DNA from: an uncultured Flavobacteriaceae bacterium | GTDB lineage: Bacteria > Bacteroidota > Bacteroidia > Flavobacteriales > Flavobacteriaceae | NCBI GenBank assembly: GCA_913030895.1 | Contig: CAJWGK010000009.1 | Coordinates: 1-48,036 of the forward strand | Length of the DNA: 48,036 nt | Reading direction: 5' to 3' | In this document: one piece after another, positions 18,665 through 25,066 of the stretch | Position numbering within the stretch: position 1 is the first letter of the stretch | How the letters are laid out: every line of letters begins with the position of its first letter | The notes under the pieces: model-generated | Database searches by the model: none | Told to the model about the DNA's origin: nothing | The model's input: the letters and a program-made list of their open reading frames with translations, nothing else | Translations under genes and position numbers: made by a program

Positions 18665-18680
18665 CCTATTATTTAATAGG
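18665..18680. promoter_or_regulatory. Palindrome CCTATTA-TT-TAATAGG
   Basis: Seven-base arms surround a two-base centre. The outer half-sites CCTAT/ATAGG are the same as in the Rrf2/cys palindrome at 21863-21879, but the spacing is one base shorter. It lies about 95 bases upstream of the vWA -7 box. It could be a second operator for the same regulator or chance in AT-rich DNA. Confidence 0.25.
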
Positions 18681-18773
18681 ATTCATTGTTACGAGAAAAC
18701 TTTCATGTTGGAAAAAGATATCAACCCGCTATAAATTTCTAGAATAAATCACTTTTCTTTAGTTCAATTTTAA

Positions 18774-18788
18774 ACTACCTTTGGTAGT
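18774..18788 (+). promoter_or_regulatory. vWA-AAA+ promoter -7 box within a palindrome
   Basis: TACCTTTG at 18776-18783 matches TAnnTTTG and lies 28 bases before the vWA ATG. It is embedded in the perfect inverted repeat ACTACC-TTT-GGTAGT. A regulator bound to the repeat would cover the -7 element directly. No clear -33 TTG is present upstream. Confidence 0.4.
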
Positions 18789-18811
18789 AATTGCTATGTT
18801 AATGAATTAAT

Positions 18812-19936
18812 ATGAAGTTTTCTGATTTCAGAACAGGCCTTTTATTCAAAAAACCTGAGTCAAAGGATCAATCTCCTTTTGAAAAGCTTTTTGAGATTTT
18901 CAAAGAACTAATCACGCATACCTCTGGAGACTTTGATGAAGCCATTGATTGGCTAAGAGAGTTGGACGAGGAATATCAACTTACCGATGAAAATTACACC
19001 ATTGATGATTTTATAGAAGATTTACTCGATAAGGGGTACATCAAAGCGGAAATCAAACCTGATGGAAGCGAACGTTCAATGGGAATAACTGCAAAGACCG
19101 AAAAAATTTTGAGGGAATATGCTTTAAAACAAATTTTTGGCAAGTTGAAGCGATCAGGTATGGGAAATCACAGCACCAAGCATCAAGGTATTGGAGACGA
19201 GATTTCTGGTGAATTAACAAACTTTCAGTTCGGAGATCCTATTGAAAATATCGTCCTCACAGAAAGCATCAAAAACGCTCAGATAAATTCTGGAATTCAC
19301 GATTTCCATCTCACTGAAGACGATCTGGTCGTGGAAAAAAACCACCATAAATCTCAAATGAGTACGGTCTTAATGATCGACATAAGTCACAGTATGATTC
19401 TATATGGGGAAGATCGCATTACTCCAGCAAAAAAAGTAGCAATGGCTTTGGCTGAATTTATTACCACCAGATATCCCAAAGACACGCTGGATGTTTTGGT
19501 TTTCGGAAATGATGCCCGACCCATTTCCATAAAAGAATTACCTTACTTACAAGTAGGTCCATATCACACCAATACTGTTGCTGGACTAGAGTTGGCAATG
19601 GATATGCTCAGAAGAAAAAGGAATACCAACAAACAAATCTTTATGATCACTGATGGTAAGCCAAGTTGTTTGAAGATGCCTGATGGAAGCTATTACAAAA
19701 ACAGTGTAGGACTCGATCGTCAAATTGTTGAAAAATGTTACCTGATGGCTCGTCAAGCAAAAAAGTTGAAAATCCCCATTACTACCTTTATGATCGCCTC
19801 AGACCCCTACCTAAAGCAATTTGTTCAGGAATTCACCAAAGTGAACCAAGGGAAAGCCTTTTTCACTGGATTAAATAATCTCGGTGAGATGATTTTTGAA
19901 GATTATGAAAAAAATAGAAAAAAACGATTTGGATAG
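18812..19936 (+). CDS. von Willebrand factor A domain protein, partner of an AAA+ ATPase
   Basis: The specific function is unknown. The 374-residue protein has a helical N-terminal part (about 1-175) rich in acidic residues. A vWA domain follows with a complete-looking MIDAS metal site: DISHS (Asp190, Ser192, Ser194), a Thr in HTNT (residues 252-255) and ITDG (Asp281). No signal peptide or membrane segment is seen, so it is probably cytoplasmic. The stop codon is two bases before the start of an AAA+ ATPase gene. vWA plus MoxR/chelatase-like ATPase pairs typically act as a remodelling or metal-insertion machine on a third protein, which is not evident here. Confidence 0.8.
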   Translation: MKFSDFRTGLLFKKPESKDQSPFEKLFEIFKELITHTSGDFDEAIDWLRELDEEYQLTDENYTIDDFIEDLLDKGYIKAEIKPDGSERSMGITAKTEKILREYALKQIFGKLKRSGMGNHSTKHQGIGDEISGELTNFQFGDPIENIVLTESIKNAQINSGIHDFHLTEDDLVVEKNHHKSQMSTVLMIDISHSMILYGEDRITPAKKVAMALAEFITTRYPKDTLDVLVFGNDARPISIKELPYLQVGPYHTNTVAGLELAMDMLRRKRNTNKQIFMITDGKPSCLKMPDGSYYKNSVGLDRQIVEKCYLMARQAKKLKIPITTFMIASDPYLKQFVQEFTKVNQGKAFFTGLNNLGEMIFEDYEKNRKKRFG

Positions 19937-19938
19937 AA

Positions 19939-21402
19939 ATGGAGCAACCTAAAAATATTACCCTAAAAGAACTAAAAAAAACATCATATCAACCCAAAAC
20001 CATTCAACAAGAACTGGCAGATAATTTAAGAGCTAGAATTAGTAAAGGTGAAACTTCTTTTGATGGACTAATCGGTTATGACAACACCGTTATTCCAGAT
20101 TTGGAAAGAGCAATTCTTTCTGGTCATAATATCAACCTATTAGGTTTAAGAGGTCAAGCTAAAACTCGTTTAGCTCGAAAAATGACAGGATTATTAGACG
20201 AGTGGATTCCTGTTATTTCCGGTTCTGAAATCAACGATGATCCGCTCAAGCCCATTTCCAGTTTTGCTAAAGAATTGATTGCTGAAAAAGGAGATGAGAC
20301 CCCTATTACTTGGATGCATCGAGAAGAACGTTTTTTTGAAAAATTAGCTACGCCAGATGTAACGGTTGCAGATTTAATTGGGGATGTAGACCCTATAAAA
20401 GCTGCAACACTCAAATTGACTTACGCTGATGAAAAGGTACTTCACTTTGGAATGATCCCAAGAGCTCATCGTTGCATTTTTGTACTCAATGAATTACCTG
20501 ATTTACAAGCACGGATTCAAGTTGCGTTATTCTCTATTTTACAGGAAAAGGAGATTCAAGTTAGGGGATTCAAATTGAGACTTCCCCTTGAAATCCAGTT
20601 TGTATTTACGGCAAACCCTGAGGATTACACCAATCGAGGTAATATCGTTACCCCCCTTAAAGATAGAATCGGGTCTCAAATTTTGACACACTATCCACAT
20701 AATGTAGAAATCGCTAAAAGAATTACTGAACAGGAAGCGCAGATTAGCCCAGAAAAAGCAACAAACATCCATATACCGGAACTTGCAAAAGAGCTCTTGG
20801 AACAAATTGGTTTTGAGGCGAGGAAAAGTGAATATGTTGACGCCAAAAGTGGCGTTAGTGCTCGGATGAGTATTACAGCTTATGAAAATTTATTTAGCAG
20901 CGCAGAAAGACGCTTACTAATCACTCAAGATGAAAATACTTGTATCAGAATGACAGATTTTCTCGGAGTTATTCCTGCAATTAATGGTAAAATCGAACTG
21001 GTTTACGAAGGTGAGCAAGAGGGAGCCAATGAGGTTTCATTTCACTTAATTTCTATGTCGATCAAAAGTTTATTTCCTAAATATTTTCCGAAAATTGAAA
21101 AGTTAGAAAAACCCAACGAACCCGGACCATATGACGAAATATTAGGATGGTTCTTTAAGGACAATGAACTTTTTTTGGAGGATGACCTAAGTGAAAAAAA
21201 CTATAAAAAAGCCTTAGATGACGTTCACGGACTAAGTAAAATCGCTAAAAAACATTTGGCTGATTTGGATAAAAAAGATCAATATTTTCTTATGGAATTT
21301 CTACTTTGGGGATTAGAATCTCATCAAAAACTCAACAAGCTAAGAAGGCTGGAGGGTATTCAATTTAAAGATTCACTAGGAAGTTTTATCAATAGGCTTT
21401 AA
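19939..21402 (+). CDS. AAA+ ATPase of the MoxR / magnesium chelatase type
   Basis: The 487-residue protein has an AAA+ core with Walker A GLRGQAKTR (residues 69-77) and a Walker B-like strand CIFVLNELPDL, where Asn184-Glu185 replaces the usual Asp-Glu. The later core includes ANPEDYTNRG and TPLKDRIG, the sensor and arginine-finger region. The C-terminal 150 residues are helical and highly charged. It resembles proteins often labelled magnesium chelatase, but no chlorophyll or cobalamin chelatase H subunit is nearby, so that name should not be taken literally. It is co-transcribed with the vWA gene. The stop overlaps the convergent Rrf2 gene by four bases. Confidence 0.82.
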   Translation: MEQPKNITLKELKKTSYQPKTIQQELADNLRARISKGETSFDGLIGYDNTVIPDLERAILSGHNINLLGLRGQAKTRLARKMTGLLDEWIPVISGSEINDDPLKPISSFAKELIAEKGDETPITWMHREERFFEKLATPDVTVADLIGDVDPIKAATLKLTYADEKVLHFGMIPRAHRCIFVLNELPDLQARIQVALFSILQEKEIQVRGFKLRLPLEIQFVFTANPEDYTNRGNIVTPLKDRIGSQILTHYPHNVEIAKRITEQEAQISPEKATNIHIPELAKELLEQIGFEARKSEYVDAKSGVSARMSITAYENLFSSAERRLLITQDENTCIRMTDFLGVIPAINGKIELVYEGEQEGANEVSFHLISMSIKSLFPKYFPKIEKLEKPNEPGPYDEILGWFFKDNELFLEDDLSEKNYKKALDDVHGLSKIAKKHLADLDKKDQYFLMEFLLWGLESHQKLNKLRRLEGIQFKDSLGSFINRL

Positions 21403-21815
21403 ACCTTATTTCTCATAGAATCAATCGAGGTCTTGGTCAACACTTTTAGGGTCTTATCCCTTACTTTCTCAAATACATTTTTGATTTGGCAAATGTCCTC
21501 GTTGCATTCTTCGCAAGCTGCGTAATAATTAAGTGAAACACATGGCAACATGGCTATTGGTCCATCTACTTGACGTATTAACTCCGCGAGATAAATTTCT
21601 CTGGGATCTCTGATAAGTCGATAGCCTCCTGTCTTTCCTCTATGACTCTGTAGTAGTTTAAAATTCCTGAGTTCTCTTAATATGGTTTCTAAAAATTTCT
21701 TCGGAATATTCTCCTTTTCGGCAATCTCAGATGAAAAGATAGACCGATCTTCCGATTGATGATCAGCTAGATATAACAAAGCCTTTATGGCGTATTTACA
21801 TTTTTTTGAAATCAT
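21399..21815 (-). CDS. Rrf2-family transcriptional regulator with a cysteine cluster
   Basis: The 138-residue protein has a winged helix-turn-helix of the Rrf2 family: KYAIKALLYLA, IPKKFLETILRELRNFKLLQSHRG and the wing GGYRL. The C-terminal part has Cys92, Cys101, Cys104 and Cys109. IscR uses a similarly placed three-cysteine cluster to bind an Fe-S centre, so redox or Fe-S sensing is plausible. The frame opens at a TTG at 21830, but the ATG at 21815 fits the family start. It is divergent from the sulfate assimilation operon and shares a 17-bp palindrome with it, which makes it the likely local regulator. A CymR-like, cysteine-responsive role is an alternative. Confidence 0.87.
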   Translation of the reverse strand: MISKKCKYAIKALLYLADHQSEDRSIFSSEIAEKENIPKKFLETILRELRNFKLLQSHRGKTGGYRLIRDPREIYLAELIRQVDGPIAMLPCVSLNYYAACEECNEDICQIKNVFEKVRDKTLKVLTKTSIDSMRNKV

Positions 21816-21827
21816 AATAATACGCGA

Positions 21828-21835
21828 CAAAATTA
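21828..21835 (-). promoter_or_regulatory. Candidate -7 box (TAATTTTG) for the Rrf2 gene
   Basis: The minus strand reads TAATTTTG, a TAnnTTTG match ending 12 bases before the ATG at 21815. This leaves a very short leader. The palindrome at 21863-21879 lies just beyond the expected -33 region, so self-regulation is possible. Confidence 0.4.
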
Positions 21836-21862
21836 GAAAAATAATTTTTAAACCCCCTAAAT

Positions 21863-21879
21863 CCTATAAACTTTATAGG
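21863..21879. promoter_or_regulatory. Candidate Rrf2 operator, 17-bp perfect palindrome
   Basis: CCTATAAA-C-TTTATAGG has eight-base perfect arms and one central base. It lies between the divergent Rrf2 gene and the cys operon, five bases upstream of the cys -33 element. Rrf2 proteins bind as dimers to palindromes of about this size, and the CCTAT/ATAGG half-sites resemble those reported for CymR-type regulators of sulfur genes. Assignment to the adjacent regulator is inferred from position. Confidence 0.55.
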
Positions 21880-21884
21880 GATTA

Positions 21885-21916
21885 TTTGTTTAATATTTAA
21901 TTACGACTTAAATTTG
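21885..21916 (+). promoter_or_regulatory. Promoter of the sulfate assimilation operon
   Basis: TTTG at 21885-21888, a 20-base spacer and TAAATTTG at 21909-21916 match the Bacteroidota housekeeping promoter (TTTG/TTG, 17-23 bases, TAnnTTTG). The start codon of the first gene is at 21942, giving a leader of about 20 bases. This is the most complete promoter match in the window. Confidence 0.65.
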
Positions 21917-21941
21917 GCAAATTATTAATAGAATCTTAATC

Positions 21942-22199
21942 ATGTTTTTAGACCTTCATTTGTCAAGAAAAAATAAAGAAAAAAATACTAATGCTGCTAA
22001 AGAATCTATCTCTAGAAGTGCTTTAAAAGCAATAAGCTGGAGATTGGTAGGGACATTAGATACAATTTTAATCGCCTACTTTATCACTGGAACAATTTCT
22101 CAAGCACTTTCAATCGGATTTATTGAGTGGGGAACAAAAATTGTTCTTTATTTTTTTCACGAGCGACTTTGGAACAAACTACGTTGGGGTAAAAAATAA
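21942..22199 (+). CDS. DUF2061 membrane protein
   Basis: This is an 85-residue membrane protein of unknown function. A basic, hydrophilic N-terminus is followed by the DUF2061 pattern (RSALKAISWRLVGTLDT, ITGTISQALSIGFIEW, KIVLYFFHERLWNKLRWG) with two hydrophobic helices. Members of this family often sit in sulfate assimilation operons, sometimes fused or next to CysC/CysN, but their role is not established. Here it is the first gene of the operon, six bases before cysH, which suggests a function tied to sulfate activation or transport. No sulfate permease is visible in the window. Confidence 0.8.
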   Translation: MFLDLHLSRKNKEKNTNAAKESISRSALKAISWRLVGTLDTILIAYFITGTISQALSIGFIEWGTKIVLYFFHERLWNKLRWGKK

Positions 22200-22205
22200 A
22201 TCAAA

Positions 22206-22916
22206 ATGGAAAATCACCGAATAGAAAAACTTAATGAAGTTTTCAGAAACTTCAATTTGGAAGAGTCTTTTGAAAACTTAATAAATCTTGGATTTAAAAA
22301 TATGGCTTTTTCCACCTCATTCGGACAGGAAGATCAAGTCATTACAGATGTCATTTTTAAAAATGATTATCCAATTAAAGTATTTACTCTAGATACAGGT
22401 CGATTATTTGAAGAGACTTATAAAGTAATTGACCAAACACAAAAAAAATATAATAAAGATGTCATTACTTACTTTCCCAACACGGAATCTGTAGAAAAAC
22501 TTGTGGAGCAAAAGGGCCATTACAGTTTTTACGAGAGTGTTGAGAACAGAAAAGAATGCTGCTCAATTAGAAAAGTAAATCCCCTGCAACGTGCGCTAAA
22601 GGGAGTTGATCTCTGGATTACAGGCCTACGAGCCTCCCAAAGCAATTCAAGAAGTGAGATAAATCTATTTGGTTATGACAATGCCTTTGGTTTACCTAAG
22701 TTTAATCCTTTGGCTCATTGGGAGTTGTCAACCGTTGTAAAATATTTAGAAATTAATCAGGTGCCCCAAAATTCTTTGCACCACAAAGGTTTTGTCAGCA
22801 TCGGCTGTGCACCCTGTACTCGCCCCATTAAAGAAGGAGATGACATCAGAGCTGGTCGCTGGTGGTGGGAAGAAAGTAAAAAAGAGTGTGGCCTACACCT
22901 AAATCAGAAATCGTAA
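22206..22916 (+). CDS. cysH: Assimilatory adenylylsulfate (APS) reductase
   Basis: The enzyme reduces activated sulfate to sulfite with electrons from thioredoxin. The 236-residue protein has the PP-loop-like sulfonucleotide reductase fold (FSTSFGQEDQV, VFTLDTGRLFEETY). It carries the paired cysteines Cys118-Cys119 (KECCSIRK) and Cys201/Cys204 (GCAPC) that bind a [4Fe-4S] cluster in APS-specific enzymes. The catalytic cysteine is in the C-terminal KECGLH motif. PAPS reductases of the Escherichia coli type lack the cluster cysteines, so APS is the expected substrate. This agrees with the absence of an APS kinase gene in the operon. Confidence 0.93.
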   Translation: MENHRIEKLNEVFRNFNLEESFENLINLGFKNMAFSTSFGQEDQVITDVIFKNDYPIKVFTLDTGRLFEETYKVIDQTQKKYNKDVITYFPNTESVEKLVEQKGHYSFYESVENRKECCSIRKVNPLQRALKGVDLWITGLRASQSNSRSEINLFGYDNAFGLPKFNPLAHWELSTVVKYLEINQVPQNSLHHKGFVSIGCAPCTRPIKEGDDIRAGRWWWEESKKECGLHLNQKS

Positions 22917-22920
22917 TTTA

Positions 22921-23808
22921 ATGGATACATTATCCCATTTAGAAGAAGAAGCCATCTATATTATCAGAGAGGTAGCTGGTCAATTTGAGAAACCTGTCTT
23001 GCTTTTTTCGGGAGGCAAGGACTCTATTGTACTTTTACACCTTTGCCAAAAAGCTTTTTTACCCGCTAAAATCCCTTTCCCATTATTGCATATTGACACT
23101 GGACATAATTTCCCAGAAACGATTGCATTAAGAGATGAACTGGTAAAAAAATATTCGGTAAAGCTCCACGTAGGGAATGTCCAAGATAGTATTGACCAAG
23201 GAAAAGTTGTCGAAGAAAAAGGCAAATATGCAAGTCGAAATATTTTGCAAACCACAACCCTTCTAGAAACAATTGAAGAATTAAAGTTTGACGCTTGTAT
23301 GGGCGGTGCCAGAAGAGATGAAGAAAAAGCAAGAGCGAAAGAGCGTATTTTCTCTGTCCGTGATGATTTCGGTCAATGGAATGAAAAACTGCAGCGTCCC
23401 GAATTATTTGATATCCTTAATGGACAAATCCATACTGGCGAAAATATTAGAGTATTTCCGATTAGTAATTGGACTGAATTGGATGTCTGGGAATACATTA
23501 GACATGAACAATTGGAGATCCCATCGATTTATTTTTCTCACCGAAGAAAAGTATTCCTTCGTGACGGTCAATTAATGCCTTGCTCTGATTTTATAATGCA
23601 TGACACTGATGCTGCCTTTGAGGAAAGCGTTAGATTCCGAACTGTTGGCGATATGAGTTGTACTGCTGCAGTCCCCTCCGAAGCTGTTGATTTGGACACA
23701 GTAATAGACGAAATTAGAGGTTCTTCTATTTCAGAAAGAGGTGCAAGAATGGACGATAAACGCTCTGAGGGCGCAATGGAGGAGCGAAAAAAAGTAGGTT
23801 ATTTCTAA
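22921..23808 (+). CDS. cysD: Sulfate adenylyltransferase subunit 2
   Basis: CysD is the catalytic ATP-pyrophosphatase subunit of the heterodimeric ATP sulfurylase that makes APS from sulfate and ATP. The PP-loop SGGKDS is at residues 30-35. The family features RRDEEKARAKER, FPISNWTELDVWEYI and GDMSCTAAV follow. The 295-residue length is typical. It lies four bases after cysH and 16 bases before cysN, whose GTPase drives the reaction. Confidence 0.95.
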   Translation: MDTLSHLEEEAIYIIREVAGQFEKPVLLFSGGKDSIVLLHLCQKAFLPAKIPFPLLHIDTGHNFPETIALRDELVKKYSVKLHVGNVQDSIDQGKVVEEKGKYASRNILQTTTLLETIEELKFDACMGGARRDEEKARAKERIFSVRDDFGQWNEKLQRPELFDILNGQIHTGENIRVFPISNWTELDVWEYIRHEQLEIPSIYFSHRRKVFLRDGQLMPCSDFIMHDTDAAFEESVRFRTVGDMSCTAAVPSEAVDLDTVIDEIRGSSISERGARMDDKRSEGAMEERKKVGYF

Positions 23809-23824
23809 AACTATATCCCAGAGA

Positions 23825-25063
23825 ATGGAAATCTTAAGAATTACAACTGCAGGAAGTGTGGATGATGGTAAAAGTACCCTCATCGGCAGACTATTATACG
23901 AAACCCAATCATTAAAGATAGATCAGGTTGAACATATTGAAGTAAAAAGCGAATCTTTAGGTTATGACTATTTGGATTTTTCTCTAGCCACAGATGGTTT
24001 GCTGACCGAAAGAGAGCAGGGAATTACCATTGATGTATCTCATCTTTACTTTAGTACACCCAAAAGGAGATTTATCATTGCAGATGCACCGGGGCATGTG
24101 GAGTATACCAGGAATATGGTAACAGGTGCCTCAAATGTCAATGTTGCGATTATTCTTCTTGACGCTCGAAAAGGCGTCATGGAACAAACCAAAAGACACC
24201 TTTATATTACCCAACTTTTGGGAATTAAGAATTTAATCTTTACCATCAACAAAATGGATTTGATTGACTATAGCGAAAGTCAATTTGAAGCCATTAAATC
24301 TGACATTTTACAATTGGTCAATCAATACGATTGGAATCCAACGCTAAATTTCATTCCAGTTTCTGCCTTGAAAGGTGATAACGTCATCGGTAAAAGTGAA
24401 AATATGTCTTGGTATGATGGTGTTGATTTATTGACCCTGATTGAATCACTCGAAATAAAACTCAATAACGGTTTCGATAGTTATGTGCAGGTTCAAAATG
24501 TTATTCGACCAAAGACAGAAGACCACCATGACTATCGTGGATTTGCGGGTAAGGTGAAAAGCGGTTTTTTTACAGAAGGAGATGAAATAGAAGTCTTTCC
24601 ATCTGGAATTAAGACAAGAATCAAATCCATAGAAAAATATGGTGATCAAAAAAAGAAGGTAGCTGCTGGGGAAAATGCCACCATTCTTTTAGAAGATGAA
24701 ATTGATGCTTCTAGAGGAAATGCTTTTGTAAAGACGAATCACAATTTAAAAACCGACAAACAAATAAAAGCTAAAGTATGTTGGATGCAACCTGAACATC
24801 TGAACCCTTACGGTAAATATTGGATACAGCACGGAATCCATAAAAGTTTGGCAAAAATTAGAGGAATTGATTCTAAAATGGATTGGGAGGCGTGGAGCAC
24901 TATCCCATCAGACACCCTCAAGATGAATGACATCGGAGAAGTTAACCTTCAACTGGCTCAGCCGTTGATGTATGCTCCTTACAAGACAAACAAAAATCTT
25001 GGGGCTTTTATATTAATTGATGCAAATACTAACAATACTGCCGGAGTAGGCTTTATTCAATAA
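23825..25063 (+). CDS. cysN: Sulfate adenylyltransferase subunit 1 (GTPase)
   Basis: CysN couples GTP hydrolysis to APS synthesis by CysD. The GTPase motifs are GSVDDGKS (residues 10-17), DAPGH and NKMD, followed by two EF-Tu-like beta-barrel domains. At 412 residues it has no C-terminal APS kinase domain, unlike CysNC fusions. This agrees with an APS-reductase route that does not need PAPS. It ends three bases before the sulfite reductase gene. Confidence 0.95.
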   Translation: MEILRITTAGSVDDGKSTLIGRLLYETQSLKIDQVEHIEVKSESLGYDYLDFSLATDGLLTEREQGITIDVSHLYFSTPKRRFIIADAPGHVEYTRNMVTGASNVNVAIILLDARKGVMEQTKRHLYITQLLGIKNLIFTINKMDLIDYSESQFEAIKSDILQLVNQYDWNPTLNFIPVSALKGDNVIGKSENMSWYDGVDLLTLIESLEIKLNNGFDSYVQVQNVIRPKTEDHHDYRGFAGKVKSGFFTEGDEIEVFPSGIKTRIKSIEKYGDQKKKVAAGENATILLEDEIDASRGNAFVKTNHNLKTDKQIKAKVCWMQPEHLNPYGKYWIQHGIHKSLAKIRGIDSKMDWEAWSTIPSDTLKMNDIGEVNLQLAQPLMYAPYKTNKNLGAFILIDANTNNTAGVGFIQ

Positions 25064-25066
25064 GAA

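Larger units (their letters stand above)
18389..18811. other. Gene-free divergent region between rimP and the vWA gene
   Basis: No open frame, tRNA or conserved RNA was recognised in this AT-rich stretch. It holds the rimP -7 box near its left end and the vWA promoter with an overlapping palindrome near its right end (18774-18788). Between them is an unexplained palindrome at 18665-18680. A small RNA cannot be excluded by eye. Confidence 0.5.

Noticed and set aside
19939-21402. Magnesium chelatase for chlorophyll or cobaltochelatase for B12
   Set aside because: No H/N subunit or chlorophyll/cobalamin genes are present, and the general AAA+/vWA pairing is shared with many unrelated machines.
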